Assembly: GCA_903813345.2 (NCBI GenBank)
Contig: CAIIXF020000002.1
Span: 1,092,001 to 1,156,000 of the forward strand
Direction of reading: 5' to 3'
Source: Owenia fusiformis
Lineage: Eukaryota > Annelida > Polychaeta > Sabellida > Oweniidae
Length of the DNA: 64,000 nucleotides
The position numbers were made by a program, and so were the translations under genes. A model generated the notes under the pieces. That model was given only the letters and a program-made list of their open reading frames with translations. It was not told where the DNA came from and made no database searches. Within the stretch, counting starts at the first letter, position 1; every line of letters begins with the position of its first letter. Below, in pieces: positions 1 through 12,621 of this stretch.

Positions 1-734
1 GCTGCATATATTTGTGTTCCATATATGCAGTTATTGTCTGCGTTCTGTCAGTGACGATTACTGTTTATAACATGCAATTCGAAGCAAATAAACACCAGAA
101 TTGCTCGTTATTTGCAAGCAATATTCGTTTTTTATACAGTGATTGATAATGTTCATTCTGAATAAAAGTCCATCTCAAAACGTATTGAGACCCATATTGT
201 GGAAAAGTACCATAATTTAAGCATTTGCCATTCTAAAATAAAAGTGATTCATCTGATTACATAATTTTAGGTATTGATAGAAATAACCCCAAGTTTATAG
301 CTTAGAAACCTAAATCATATATTCAAAATCATTTTGTATTATTTTCTGTTACATTGTGTACTCCTAATTGTGAAAAATTGGGATTTTATTTTTTGGTAAT
401 TTTTTGACCTCTGCTTATGTCAAGCATAATTCAGCTTAAAAGCCGGAAGTATATTAAACGGTCATAATGAAAATGATTAGGGAACATATGCAGGTATGTT
501 AATGTTAGGTCAAATATCGCTGCGCTATAGTGTGCTACCAGCTCCTTTATTAGACGTCCTAGAGATTTCATACCATGGACTACAAGGTGCGTTATAAATG
601 TGAATCTGAGATTGTAACGAATATTTTCATAATATAATTTTTGATGGTAATGATGTTGAAGTTGAAGTATCAGGCATGCATTCTCAACTGTACCATATAT
701 CAACGATATCACGGACGGTTGATAGGAATTCTTA
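1..734. other. Intergenic, nothing recognised
   Basis: AT-rich sequence with only short chance reading frames. No domain, RNA gene or clear repeat was recognised. Confidence 0.4.
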
Positions 735-935
735 TCAGAATACCGTGTGTAGAATCGCTTCTCGGACCAGGACCGCTCAAACAAATTCGCTTTTTGTATA
801 TTTCTATGTTCTATGTTCAACAGGTGATAAACTGCTCTGTATTGAATATAACCCTCATATAACAAAACTGCAATGTGTGCTATGTTTCATCGCGTATCCC
901 GCACTCTGTATTTCAAATGAAACCATATGTTTGCA
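735..935 (+). repeat. Dispersed repeat, copy 1 (partner at 46850-47050)
   Basis: The stretch around 775-905 shares a collinear series of blocks with 46893-47040: GCTCAAACAAATTCG, a CTTTTTGTA block, GATAAACT, an ACCCTCAT block and a CCCGCA block near the end. The similarity is gapped and diverged, as expected of an old dispersed element. No coding capacity was recognised and the element class is unknown. Confidence 0.5.
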
Positions 936-2289
936 CATTGAAGAGTAACATGTTGTCTAAAATATATTTGATATACCGGTATCAATTGTCTTCACCCAGT
1001 TACGCTGACATTCAGTGTACATGTAGCAAAATAGATTGGAAGGAATATTGATTCGTTTCTGCCAAGATATTTTTATTTATAGATTACTTATAAGTCAAGT
1101 TGTGAATACTAATTTGGCTCAAAATTGAGTAAGATAGTCTTAAGAATGTGCCGGAGGTTCTAGGTATGTTGTCGAAGACGCAATTTACATACATTGTAGC
1201 TAGTCCATCGCTTTTGAGACGTTGGCGTAAGATCGATGTCAAGTTGACGAATTTGTGATTTTGAACCATTTTAACATATATTGGGTAAGAATCGTCTAAC
1301 TACATACCTTAAAGACACATTGTAACATACAGCCGACAAAATGGTTAAACATGTTCAGGCTGTAACGACCCTCACTCTGCGTGGTAAGCGCAAAAGGTAG
1401 TGGTAGCGTTAAAGGGTTTTTGAGTGAGTGGAAGAATCGTCACATTATTACCGGGTCCGTGTTGTGATTGTATACGCTCTCAAGGGTTTTACAGACATGA
1501 TTGGTTGAATGGCAAAATGGCTGAATATGTCGCACTGCGACATAAAACATACACCTAACTGACAAAACAGATGATTTAGTTTAAATATAAATGAAAACAT
1601 GATTATGGGTTTATTTACAAAGTGATTACAAAGTGAGTATAGTAATTGACAATTACACACATAGTGTGGAAATATATATATGAATAAAAGTTCTGATATT
1701 GTGATACCTGGATGATATATGGTGCAGCGTTACTCAATGGCAACGGGTACCCATATTCAAGGATTACGCACAAAGGTGGATCGTTATGCAACTAAGATTC
1801 CTGAAATGTGGTTACGATAATATACATAGTATTTCCTATCAAGTACAATACATACTCGAGTACGATTACATAATTACCAAGAAGCTGATACTGCAATTAC
1901 ACATTATTGAGCTCATATTCATAAATCTTACATTAAACATATAACATACAATACTTTCATCTGGGAGAGTGTGTGACACAACTGGTGACCAAATAAACAT
2001 ACATGGCAATATGTATTACCATGACTTTGCAACAACCTTTGACAATGAGAACAACAACAACTGGCACCTTGGAGTGTACGACATGACGCAAAGAACCTAA
2101 TTACAACCACTGACAAAATGTAAGACCGACTAGGAATATCAAAGTAACATTCAGATTCACAAGCTTGGGTGAAACATACCAAATAATGACTATAACTTGT
2201 AAAACATTTGATTCAACATACCAATTAGTGATAACAATGTATACATGACTGCTCATTATGTAACATGCTAGGAAAATTAATGTCACATA
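936..2289. other. Intergenic, nothing recognised
   Basis: AT-rich sequence with short chance frames on both strands. No gene, RNA or clear repeat was seen. Confidence 0.35.
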
Positions 2290-2452
2290 ACATGTGGGTG
2301 CAATCACATGACATGGATATACATGTCACGTAACTAGTGGGCGCCTGCTATGAAACATGCCGACGCGTGCTACATGACATCTTGGTGCGATTACACATCA
2401 TGTGGGTACATGCTATGTAACAAGTGGGTGCATGTTATGGAGTAAGTGATCA
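2290..2452. repeat. Degenerate ~22 bp minisatellite
   Basis: Several imperfect units built on GTGGGTGC followed by an ATGCTATGTAACA-like half recur about every 20-40 bases. Units are diverged and vary in length, so this is an old array rather than a fresh expansion. Confidence 0.55.
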
Positions 2453-2785
2453 ATCACGAACATGAGTGAAACTGTATACCCAAGTTGGTAGTAGTACATC
2501 ACCAACTCATAATATTTCATGACACAACATAAGGGTGGGTGCAACAACTTGTATTCCCTTTGGTAATATTGGGTGCAACAAATTGTATCTCCCTAGGGTG
2601 GCTTTGGGGAAAGCCATACATGCATACAGTATATAAATTATAGTTCGACCTTAACGCAACGATACAATAAAACCGACACTCCAACCATCGATAAACAATA
2701 GAACTTGAACTCCATAAGCCGACTATATGCAAGCGAGAAATTACGTAACATACAGCTGCACAGGGTAGTTTGCAGTGTACCAAAA

Positions 2786-2914
2786 CATGATCAATTTGGG
2801 TATTGATCATCAACAATGATGTAAACTGACATGATCAAACTGGGTATTGATCAACAACAATGAAGCAAACTGACATGATCAAACTGGGTATGTTGATCAT
2901 CAATCATGTAAACC
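2786..2914. repeat. 44 bp tandem repeat, three units
   Basis: Units start with CATGATCAA at 2786, 2830 and 2874, an exact period of 44 bp. Each unit also contains a TGATCA palindrome, so every repeat can form a small hairpin. The third unit is slightly shorter (41 bp) and ends in GTAAACC. Confidence 0.85.
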
Positions 2915-4239
2915 AAATATGGGTCAAATAATTCCAATGTGCTTTTGCATTAACAAGTCAAATCTAAATCTATATTTAATGCTTGCCAATTTCGCCACAC
3001 TCGATATATAGAGTGCTTACAGCTTGAAATGAGGTGTAGGGTGTCCATCCACATGAGGTGAATAGTATTCACGACAACTTCCAGCTCATCTTTATTACGA
3101 TAGACCGGAAGTGAATGTTTGAGTCAATTAAATGGTGATAATGTTGTTTTAATGAAGCGGGGAAGTCAAAACAATACAAGTACAAATCATAGTAAGCATT
3201 TGAAGATCATTAAAAAGCATTTAAAATCAAATCCACGGCAAAATTTGAAATAATCAAAATGTTTCATACGGACTTCAGGGAAAACACTTCCGGTTTTATA
3301 ATCCATGATTTTATCAGTCAAAAAAATATTTTTTATGATTTTTTCGATATTTGCTGAAATATAGTATGCATATTTGTGTTGATTGTTAATTACAAAATAG
3401 GTAGGGTAAAGAATACGTCAACGTCGTTTGATCTTGTCCTAGAAGTCATATTTCAGAGAGTCCAAGAATTCAGCCCAAATTCAAAGAATTAAAGGATGTA
3501 AATTACTGCTTATATTCTTTAACCTGTGGTAAATGTACACACAATGCATACTTTATAAGTATAAGTAGGTGTAAATCGAGAAATAAAAATATCCCTGAAG
3601 ATCTTCCATTTTGCTACACTGACGTCACCTAGGCGTAACTAGGTGACGACCAGTGGGTATGGAGTCAAGCAGTTTTACATGATGTGTAGGTTAAAATCCA
3701 TGATGCATTGGACATAGCGTTATGCCTTAATTTTTTATAACTTTATATTCCCTCTGATTACGGGTGTCCAACTGACCGTTAATCTATATTTTACACCCCA
3801 ACATGTTTGAAAATCAAGGAGTTACACTGCAAAGGTTTCTTCAAACTTGTTCCATTACGCTAAACAAAAAATGCCTTTTTATTGCTACATTATTGCCGTA
3901 AAGAGTCCATCTTTTTAGCGTCGTTTAGGTCCCCAGCTGTGAGAATAAGCCCTATTGCCTAGGTCACATTTGCTCCGATTCATCAAATGATTAATTTTGA
4001 CTTCATATTGGATGAAATCCATAACATACAGTTTCCGGTATGAATATCTTAATGTATATTAGTTCACGCGTCTGGGGAAAAGCCTGTATATTGTTTAGCA
4101 TAGTAGAGCATAGTTTGTTAATAATACTTTGTTAAAACAAACTAGAAAACGTTAAACCGGTCAATATAATAGCCGCTTCAGATCATTAGTTCATAGCGAA
4201 AAGTTCATTATGAGTGCATTTAAGGAGAGCTAATTTGCT
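2915..4239. other. Intergenic, nothing recognised
   Basis: AT-rich sequence. The only marked site is one perfect CRE palindrome, TGACGTCA, at 3620-3627, followed by a short inverted GTCACCTAGGCG/CTAGGTGAC pair. No gene was recognised. Confidence 0.35.
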
Positions 4240-4460
4240 GCATTTTCTTGTTGATGAATTCTGACCCACAGGTAATCAACGACTTAAAGAACAACCTGGC
4301 ACTCAAGTTGAAAATTTAACCAATCATAATCGAAAGCATTGAGTAATGAAAGTTATAAAAATTCATATAGGGGTAACGGTATATGAGTCGCATTTTAAGA
4401 GTGATTGCCATCGGGACGAGAGGAACACTAAAGGACAAGCAAATTCGAAAAAATTTTTCT
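4240..4460 (+). repeat. Dispersed repeat, copy 1 (partner at 48420-48650)
   Basis: Shares AACCAATCATAAT and then, after a more variable stretch, TTGCCATCGGGACGAGAGG followed by AACA/AAC, TAAA, GAACAAGC and AATTCGA with 48500-48645 in the same orientation. The class is unknown and no coding potential was seen. Confidence 0.6.
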
Positions 4461-4714
4461 TATTTTATTATTCCATGCAAGATTTCTCCGCACACACCGA
4501 CATGTCAGCTAATTAGCATATACCATCAACCTTGACATGTTCCTGGGCTACAGGGAAATGCCTTCATTTTTTGAATTAGCCCCTCCCTAATTAGCCAAGG
4601 TCAAATTTTTTCATTTTTGTAGTACAAGGAGTTACCATTTTTATTTTTTACCCAAAATTTGCATATGCCATCCCTCACAATTGCCATTTCACATATATTC
4701 CGGGTTTTAAAATT

Positions 4715-4745
4715 GGGTGCCCCAAATTTGAAAAATGGGGCACCC
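4715..4745. other. Perfect 10 bp hairpin
   Basis: GGGTGCCCCA at 4715-4724 and TGGGGCACCC at 4736-4745 form a perfect stem with an 11 nt loop. It lies at the left edge of the 248 bp duplicated repeat. No function is evident. Confidence 0.6.
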
Positions 4746-4784
4746 CAGTGGGGCAAAATTTGAAAACTGTGTATCCGATCCTAA

Positions 4785-5260
4785 TTCTGAGCAGATATAA
4801 AGAATAGAAGCCCCTGATTCCAAATATGCTTTCGGTTTTGGAATCCGACCTCTGAGTGACCTTGAAAAGGTCAACAAGTTCAAAAATCAAAATCGCTCAA
4901 ATTGATTTCAAATTGGTACCATTGTATTACACTGTACTCGGATAGAGTAAATTGGGTCACCATTTTGACCTTGACCTTTGACATTGACCTTCAAATGACC
5001 TCAAAGTTGAAAACTAGGATTTTCATTCCAATTCTTTGCAAGTATGAAGTATGGATGTCCCTGATTCTAAATATGCTTGTGGTTTTGGAATGTGACCTCC
5101 GGGTGACCTTGAAAAGGTCAAAAAGATTAAATTGCTAAAATTGCTCAAATTGATTCGAAATTGGTACCATTGTATTACACTGTACTAAACTAGAGTAAAT
5201 TAGGTCAACATTTTGACCTTGACCTTTGACCTTCACCGTAAAATGACGTAAAACTTATTT
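4785..5260. repeat. 248 bp tandem duplication rich in TGACCTT
   Basis: Two diverged units lie head to tail. TGGTACCATTGTATTACACT occurs at 4914 and again at 5162, a period of 248 bp. Each unit also carries CTTGAAAAGGTCAA and a run of TGACCTTGACCTTTGAC-type half sites. TGACCT steps resemble nuclear-receptor half sites, but here they look like simple repeat sequence. Confidence 0.75.
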
Positions 5261-5489
5261 CTTGTTTTACCTGTTCAAGGAGCCACTGTAGTTATTTTTT
5301 GCATGCCTTACTCTTCCCATTTAACATATCTCTAGGGTTTATAATTTGGGTGATTTTCATTCCACCGAATTTGCTGCTGCGGCGAGGAACGGCATTCTAC
5401 GAAATCGCCCCCGTGGCGAATTTAAATGTCTAGTTATTACTGTAGAGCAAATGTGCGCAAGGTTAAATTTTTTCTTATTGAATTATGTT

Positions 5490-5700
5490 AATTAGTTGCT
5501 TGGATGGTAGATTGTTTGTTTGCTTGTTTATTAGCACGATTGATTGCTTGCATGGTTGGTTGGTTTGTCGGTTGTTTGCTTGCTTTATTTGTAAGTTGCA
5601 TGGTTTGCTTTTTTTACTTGTTTAGTTTCCTGCTTGCCTGGATGGTCGTTTGCTTGGTTGCTTGGTTGGTTACTTGTGTGGTTGGTTGCTGAGTTATTCA
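5490..5700. repeat. TTGG/TTGC low-complexity tract
   Basis: About 200 bases are built from GGTTG, GCTTG, TTTGC and TTGG words on the plus strand. The strong G+T strand bias makes long open frames by chance on both strands, which should not be read as genes. Confidence 0.8.
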
Positions 5701-6303
5701 TTTGAAACTTTCTAAATATATATAGATGTAGCCAAGGAGGAGGGGGGGGGGTTGCGGAAACCAATAAAAATAAAACCCTGAGAAAGAGGGAGTAAATTAA
5801 AATTGAAATTTTAAATATTTTTTTCTTCAACAATATGCAAGTTGAGAAGTCGGTATTCCATATGTGTATTACCTGTATATAGAAGTATTACCATGAATTT
5901 TCCATGGCTCTTGGATAAAGCAATTAAGAAATATATACATTATTATAAAATATTTTGGCCATATGACAACATATTTTGGTGTATTTGGGAGGTAAATTGT
6001 CAATTGTTGGCACAAAAAAGCATTAAAAGTAGATTTAAATCCACTCTGAATCTTTCCCATGACCTAATACAACATAAAAACATGTAAAAACTATTCAACT
6101 ATGGAGAAATTATTTTTCCCCTTACCCCTAGTCAAAATTGGGGTGGGGGTACCTAAGAAGTGAAATTTCATATTTGTCCACTACATATATTTTCCTATAT
6201 TTTTAATATGTTGCTACATATATATCAATTCACCAATTAAACCATGTTTCAAAACTATTGCAATTTGTCAGATGTGAAATCACCAATTGACTGGCCTACA
6301 TTG
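5701..6303. other. Intergenic, nothing recognised
   Basis: AT-rich sequence with a G10 run near 5741-5750. Homology between the two 6.4 kb retrotransposon copies stops at about 6303, so this is the flank of copy 1 on its 3' side. Confidence 0.4.
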
Positions 6304-6542
6304 AATACAAACATACATAATGAGGGGTTGATAGATGGAAGCTGTAAACAGCGGCTATGTTAGAAATAAATATCAATCGAGTCAAAAGAATCAAAACTGT
6401 GTTTGATTATAATAATAAGAATCTGATAAACTGAGCGATATGTTTTGTCCAGTAATAAAGAGGACAAAAAAGAATACACAAGAGAAGGGGTGGGAGGGAT
6501 GGCGAGGGTAGTGAGGAGAAAACAAAACAAATATCAAGTAAA

Positions 6543-9500
6543 TTAATAGCTCTCCAAAAACAATTTTTTCAGTTCCTTTTTAAATATATAGATACTTTTT
6601 ATTTCCTTGAGTCTTTCTGGTAGTTTGTTCCAAAGTTGTGGTATTGAAAAGGATAAAGATGATCTGCCATAATTAGTTCGAGTTTTGGGTTGGTCATAAG
6701 TCGTTCTATTTCTGGTATTATAGGGATTTCTTTCGTGCACCATTGTAAAAAGACGGGGGTATATACTCCTATAATTATCCAAGTCATTTTTCCATTTAAA
6801 CATAAATATACATTTGACTTGCTTATTAATATCAAAGACATTGAGTAATTTTAACATTTCAAAAAGTGGGGTGGAATGAGCTCTATAGTCACTGTTTGTT
6901 GCAAGGCGTACAAACCTTTTTTGAGACAAATGGAGTGGGTTGATTGTTGTAGGATTTGCAGCCCCCCAAATAAGATTCCCATATAAGGTAGGAATAAATC
7001 AAAGAATAGTAAATACTCAAAAAACCTTGGATGTTAAGAATATGCTTTATCTTATACAAAATACCTATAGTCCTTGAGATTTTCATGTTAACTGAGGTGA
7101 TATGTTCTTTCCAAGTCAAATGTTGGTCAATTATGATACCTAAAAAATTTATTTTTGATACTTGTTGGAGTTTGTTGTCACTAAGGTATATCTTAAAATT
7201 GCTAGAATCTAAGTGTTTTTGTCTTGAAGTAAAAATAATGTATTTGGTTTTTGAAATATTTAAAGAAAGTCTATTTGTCACCAACCATTCTTCTATATTT
7301 TTTAACTCTGTATTTAAAATATTATTGAGTTCATCTAGGTTTTTACCATTTATCAATATATTAGTGTCGTCGGCAAAAAGTACAAAAAATAACCTCGGAG
7401 ATGATAAGTATATGTCATTTATATAAACAATAAAGAAAAGAGGGCCTAATATTGAGCCTTGGGGAATTCCACAACTAATGGTGCTTGGTTCCGAGATAAC
7501 ATCTTTGTATAAAGTACTTTGGGTTCTATTTTGAAAAAAGCTTTTTATCAAATCAAGTGAAGTACCACGAAAACCATAAAAATATAACTTTTGAAAGAGA
7601 ATTTTGTGGTCAATAGTGTCAAATGCCTTGGAGAAATCCAAAAACAGGCGGCCAATTGAGTACTCACCTTGATCAATAGATTTCCTTATTTTTTCGACAA
7701 AATTAAGAACAGCCATAAAAGTTGACTTTTTTCTCTGAATCCAAATTGATTGGTATATAAAATTTCCATTTTGTCAATGAAGGTAGAGAATCTTCTATGC
7801 ATCAATTTTTCAAGTATTTTAGAAAAAACAGGAAGGACAGAGATAGGGCGATAATTAGTAATCAGTTTTACACTTTCTTTTTTGTAGATAGGAATGACTT
7901 TGGCAACCTTAAGATGATCAGGAAAAACACCATTACTAAATGAGAGATTAAAAATATGCAAAAGTGGTTATAAAAGTGTATTACCACACTCCTTTATGAC
8001 AAATGGCTTAAAATCATCAAGACCTACAGCTGAATTTTTCAGATTAAATATTTCAGTTTTAATTTCATCAATAGATACTGGATAAAGAAATAATGTTGAT
8101 TCTGTTTGTCCCATGTTCTGCATAAAATCAAGAGGATTCTTTTTTGATTTGGGAATTTTGGAAGCAAGATTTTTACCTATGGTTGAGAAGAAATTGTTAA
8201 ATTGATTTGCAATTTGTTGTTTATCATTAATTTCAATGTTATTATTGAGAAAAGATTCAGATATATTATTTGATTTATTTTTCCTTTGAAGTAATTCATT
8301 TAAAATTTGCCAGTTAGCTTTTATATTGCCTTGGGATTTTTGAAATCTGTTATTATAATACATTTTCTGAGAGTTTTTGATTATTCTTTTTAAGGTTTTT
8401 GCATATGTTTTGTAGTTAATTTTGTTTAGTTGGGAAGGATTTCTCAGAAGTTTTTTATATAATTTGCTTTTGTTTCTTATTGAAATAAGAATTGCAGATG
8501 TGATCCATGGTTTAATATTATTATTATAGATTCTTTTTGTGATAACTTTAAGAGGGAAGCATCTATTATAGTGTTGAGTTATTATTTCTTCAAATGTGTT
8601 ATATGATGCATTTGTGTCATTATTTCTTGTGACATCATCCCAATTTTCGTTTAGAGTAGTTCATTAAATTGATGAATATTGGGCTCAGTATATTTTCGCT
8701 GTTGCACTTTAAGTGTTACTAGTTTTTATTCTATTGACATGTTTTTTACAAGAGGCAAAAACAGGAAAATGGTCTGAGATATCATTTAAGATTATACCAC
8801 ACGAGTCTGCCTTAGAGTCATTTGTAAAGATATTATCGATAAGTGTAGCAGAAGTCGATGTGACTCTGGTTGCTTTGTAAATCAGAGGAACTAGGTTAAA
8901 TGAAGTCATAATATTATAAAAATTCTGTGTAGGAATATGTTGAGCTAATTTAAATAAGTCAATATTAAAGTCTCCAGCAACATAACAAAGTTTATTTTCT
9001 AAAGAGAGCTGAGAAAGATAAGTGTTGAGATCATTATTGAAGTCATCAACATCAACATTGGGTGGTTTATATATACAAGTGAATAAAACATTTTTGCTGT
9101 TTTCAACTACAATCTCAATAGTCATCACATCACAGATATCATTGTTAAATTTGAGATCGGTTCTTTCTATGGTAATCATAGAATCATGAACATATATGCC
9201 TACCCCTCCCCCTCTTGTGTTAGGTGATTTAAAATAGCCATTATAGTTCAAAAATTTAGAAAAGTAAGCTTCTTGGTCTTTATAGAGCCATGTTTCTGAA
9301 AGTGCTATTACGGAAATTGGCTTGTTGATAGCAGAGATCATGTTTGTTAATTTCCATTGGTTTGCTGATAAACTGCGAATATTGCTATGTATAAGAGATA
9401 TATCTAATAAATTCTTGGCATTCATTGAATTATTCAGTTCAGTCAAAGTAAGATAATCACACTTTGACATCAAATCATTAGAAATATCATCATAACCTGG

Positions 9501-9707
9501 TGTATCCTCGTCATCGCCTCTAATCTCAAATGGATTAAAAAGTTTATTCTCAAATGTTATCATTATATTTCCATTGGGAACCAGCTCAATAAAATCATTG
9601 TGGTCTCTGACACCAAAAAATGGTAACTCAGTCCATGGATGTGACAAAAGGTGTATATCATCCTCTATCAAATGAAAAGGTGTGTGAATACATAGACAAG
9701 TCCCCAC
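6543..9707 (-). pseudogene. ORF2 endonuclease/reverse transcriptase, copy 1 (broken)
   Basis: This is the replication protein of the element: an APE-type endonuclease nicks the target and the reverse transcriptase primes from the nick. Endonuclease motifs HSNIRS, SETW, AGDFNIDL and SDHFPVF lie in 8709-9707. The reverse transcriptase segment shows NYRPISVLP, LDFSKAFDTIDH (motif A), CGIPQGSILGP (motif B) and FADDTN (motif C), with the thumb and C-terminus down to 6543. Visible lesions: a TAA at the endonuclease/RT linker near 8709; a CAA-to-TAA change near 7968; loss of one A in the run near 7735; an extra arginine codon near 7648; and a frameshift near 6930. It cannot make a full protein. Confidence 0.9.
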
Positions 9708-9868
9708 TGTACATGTAGATAGTCATGGTAATGACAAGGTAAATCAGTTTTTAAATCAAAGAAAGATGGCAGGTAGAGCAGGTGGTCACAACTCTCACTG
9801 CTTCTAAAAAGGGAATATGATGAGTATAAAAATAGTTGCCAGTGACACAAGAGCCAAAAAACAAACAC

Positions 9869-11264
9869 AATACATTGTATTATAAAATTAAACAGGTAAG
9901 GTTCCTGAAGTATAAAGTCACCGAGTCATGATAGATAATGAATATATACTCAAACTTCGGAATGAACATTGAATAGAACACTCAGTTTTAATTCTATTAG
10001 CACATCAAACATTTAATACTGTCTAAGTATGGTCCTATGTTCAGTTGATAGAAGTAAGACCTCTCAAAAAACTATTTACAGAAATTTAAATCCAAGAAGC
10101 ATGTTCAATACAATATTACATAACATTCAGGCAAATATATAAACTGAATAGTCAAGCTTATTTAATACAAATAAGTCCTAGCAAAAACTATATACAAACA
10201 TTGAGATCTGTGAAATCATGGTCAAGATAATTCCCAAAACCTCAGAACATACATGTATGTACTATCACAAGTATTTGTGTACAGTACTCATTTTAAGTCA
10301 GAAGTGGCTTTAATTGACCAGGCTGTGAAATTTCTTTTATAGCACAAGAAACCAATTACATGCCAAAAGTAGCACTGCTTCAAATCTACTTGGCAGAGAA
10401 AAAATAATAATAATCTCACAGTTTCTGTATGTGAAGTAGGTTTCTTGATGCTACACACAAAAACTTAAAAACATGTAATATAATTGCATTTTTCAATGTG
10501 ATGATTTTAGAAAGTAGAATGAAGAGCCAAAAGTGAAGCAAGTTCAGGACAAGAATAAAACCCATAATTTTTATTAATGCATCATTTAAAAGAAATGGGT
10601 GACCAACATACTAGGCTTTAGTTACCAACTAAATAATCAAATGGTCCATCAATAGCTCGATACAAAGCTAAGTCCAGTCATAATTATCTTCAAACATTAA
10701 ACTTGTGAGTCCATGATATAACAGCATTGTAAGATCAATGAAATTACTATGAACCATGAGTGGTGTTTTTAAACACATTCCCTGTAATAAAAAATAATCA
10801 AGCAGAATACTCTTTGTAAAACAAAATAATTGGCTATGAATGCTAAATCGTGATGGTACTGGCTTAAAATTATAACAGATTAAGTAATTACATATCCACT
10901 CAAAACATGAAACGATTCCAATGCAATATTGATAGTACTAAGCAGCATACTGGATCTGCTTACAAAATAAAATAATTAACATCAATTTTGGAATTTTGAT
11001 TGCAGGCTTTAAGCATAAAGGTTTATATCTGCTTTATGAAACTTGGTTTCAAAGTGTTAACACTTTGAGTAGGTTTTGCACTAGGACATCATTTATGCTT
11101 TGAGATAAAAATAAAAAATGAAAAAACATATTTAAAGTATATACATGTAGGCGTCCTGTTTTGCATAAGGCCTGAAGAGCACATATAAATAGTATCAAAT
11201 CCTTTATCATGGAAATACCGACAAAATGAGAAATATGAAGAAAAATGTCTTTATAGACAGTTTA
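9869..11264 (-). other. Long spacer between ORF1 and ORF2, copy 1
   Basis: This ~1.4 kb lies between the end of ORF1 and the start of the ORF2 frame and is conserved in copy 2 at 32025-33520. Only short open frames are present. Jockey-group elements usually have adjacent or overlapping ORFs, so the length is unusual. It may hold an internal promoter, a splice-removed segment or old inserted DNA; the sequence alone does not decide. Confidence 0.6.
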
Positions 11265-12209
11265 TTACAGACCCATGTCTCCAAGTTCGAAACGCTTGAT
11301 TGTCCCAGAATCCATTTTTGCCAGAATTTTTCCATTTGACGACCAGGCAGACTGCACACCTGTGCTTATCTTGGCCTGTTCAAGCAGTTGTCTATTTAGA
11401 GGGCTTAAGTCCTCAAATATAAGGATACGTTTGCCTTTCAGATCTTTCTTATTGCGCATAATAGCGTCCTTTGTCCCTCGAAATTTCAATCGAACAATTA
11501 TATGTCGAGGCCTAACTGTTCTACCAGTAGATTTCTTTCCGACTCGGTGGGCCACCTCGATGGGCCACCTCGATGTCTTCCTCAGTTAGGGAGGGAAGGA
11601 CTTGATGACGTCGTATGGCATTGGTGACAACTGCTGAACAATCTTCACCATCTTCTTCATCAATTCCTAGTACAGGAATGGTGTTTCGCCTTGAGTATTG
11701 GGCATTATGGTTGGAGGCTGCTCGTAGATCCTTCACCTCTACCTGAAGAGTAGCAACATCAGCCTTAAGCAGCTCATTTTCTGTTCCCAATGCTAACAAT
11801 TTGGAGTTAATTGGAGCTAACGCTGATGTTATGAGCTGTCCCATGTTGGCCTGATTAGCCTTAAACATGTTATCAAAGTGGGATTGAAGGTTTAATAAGT
11901 CCCCAACATTTGAAGACCTCATTTCCTCCGTTAAGGCAGGAACCGGAGTTTGTACATATTGTGGATGCCTGGGGGTGAAGGGCGAATAGGATAGGGTGCA
12001 TTGGGGAATGGCACAAAGGTGGGTGCATTGAAGCTGTATGCCCTGGATTGTTGAATTGGTGTTGTAGAATATGTTACGGAAGGCTGCGACTGTTGAGTAG
12101 TAGCCATAGTAGTTGCAACAGTACAAGTTGATGGGGTTGGGGAGTCTGGATCGAAAGCACTATACTGGCTATTCCAGGAAGTGTTCATTGTATGCTTATC
12201 ATCTTCCAT
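11265..12209 (-). pseudogene. ORF1 coiled-coil protein, copy 1 (two frameshifts)
   Basis: The ORF1 protein is expected to bind element RNA. The first in-frame ATG (protein start MEDDKHT) is at 12209. A Ser/Thr/Pro/Gln-rich head is followed by a leucine-heptad coiled coil (LLALGTENELLKADVATLQV), then SRRNTIPVLGI, which resembles the start of an RRM-like fold, and a basic C-terminal domain ending in GDMGL. Two breaks: one C is missing from a C run near 11972 compared with copy 2, and a 13 bp tandem duplication at 11549-11574 shifts the frame before the C-terminal domain. The second lesion is shared with copy 2. Confidence 0.85.
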
Positions 12210-12579
12210 AATAAGGCTTGAGTGGTCATACAAGCTTGTGTAGATTCTTGTGTTTATAAACAACTGGATTAAAAGTCAATCCTGTGGTTACAGTTGTTAG
12301 CCAGTGGTTCAAGGTTGTGTATTATAACCTATGACTTTTGTAAATGTACAAAATGTCTGACCTAGATCTTTATGTTCAATAAATGTAGAAAACTTCCACA
12401 TGGGTTTCCTCTGCAACTATACGATATCCATATGTGATAATCCAGGAAGATGAGCTCTATATGTTCATAAATAATCCTGTTGTTTTATATGCTGAATATA
12501 CTCCTAGAAACCTAGCTATATACAAATAAGCAGGGGAGCAGAAAAACACCTGTTACTCCTCGGACTCCATCTATATTAT

Positions 12580-12621
12580 ACTTTTGAGAATGAAAGATGG
12601 CAATGTCTTGCATCTAAGAGT
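12580..12621 (-). repeat. Short flank shared by both 6.4 kb copies
   Basis: Immediately 5' of copy 1. On the minus strand it reads CACTCTTAGATGCAAG, then CATTGCCATCTTTCATTCTC and AAAAGT. Copy 2 has the same flank at 30665-30708, and an unoccupied version lies at 43305-43338. Beyond it the two copies diverge completely. Confidence 0.7.

Larger units (their letters stand above)
6304..12579 (-). mobile_element. CR1/L2-like non-LTR retrotransposon, copy 1
   Basis: A long, nearly collinear inverted match to 30709-37890. Read on the minus strand it holds a 5' leader, ORF1 (coiled-coil protein), a ~1.5 kb spacer, ORF2 (endonuclease plus reverse transcriptase) and a short 3' UTR. Homology to copy 2 ends at about 6303, roughly 210 bp short of the 3' tail seen in copy 2, so this copy is 3'-truncated or was rearranged there. 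Both ORFs carry frameshifts or stops. The reverse transcriptase motifs point to the CR1/L2 part of the Jockey superfamily; exact clade placement would need a tree. Confidence 0.9.

Noticed and set aside
4950-5240. Nuclear-receptor response elements (TGACCT half sites)
   Set aside because: They recur only because of the 248 bp tandem duplication and lie beside no recognised gene.
5504-5833. Opposing 62- and 82-codon frames
   Set aside because: Both fall on the TTGG/TTGC low-complexity tract.
6889-7716. Separate reverse transcriptase gene of 275 codons
   Set aside because: It is one segment of the broken ORF2 of the retrotransposon copy 1.
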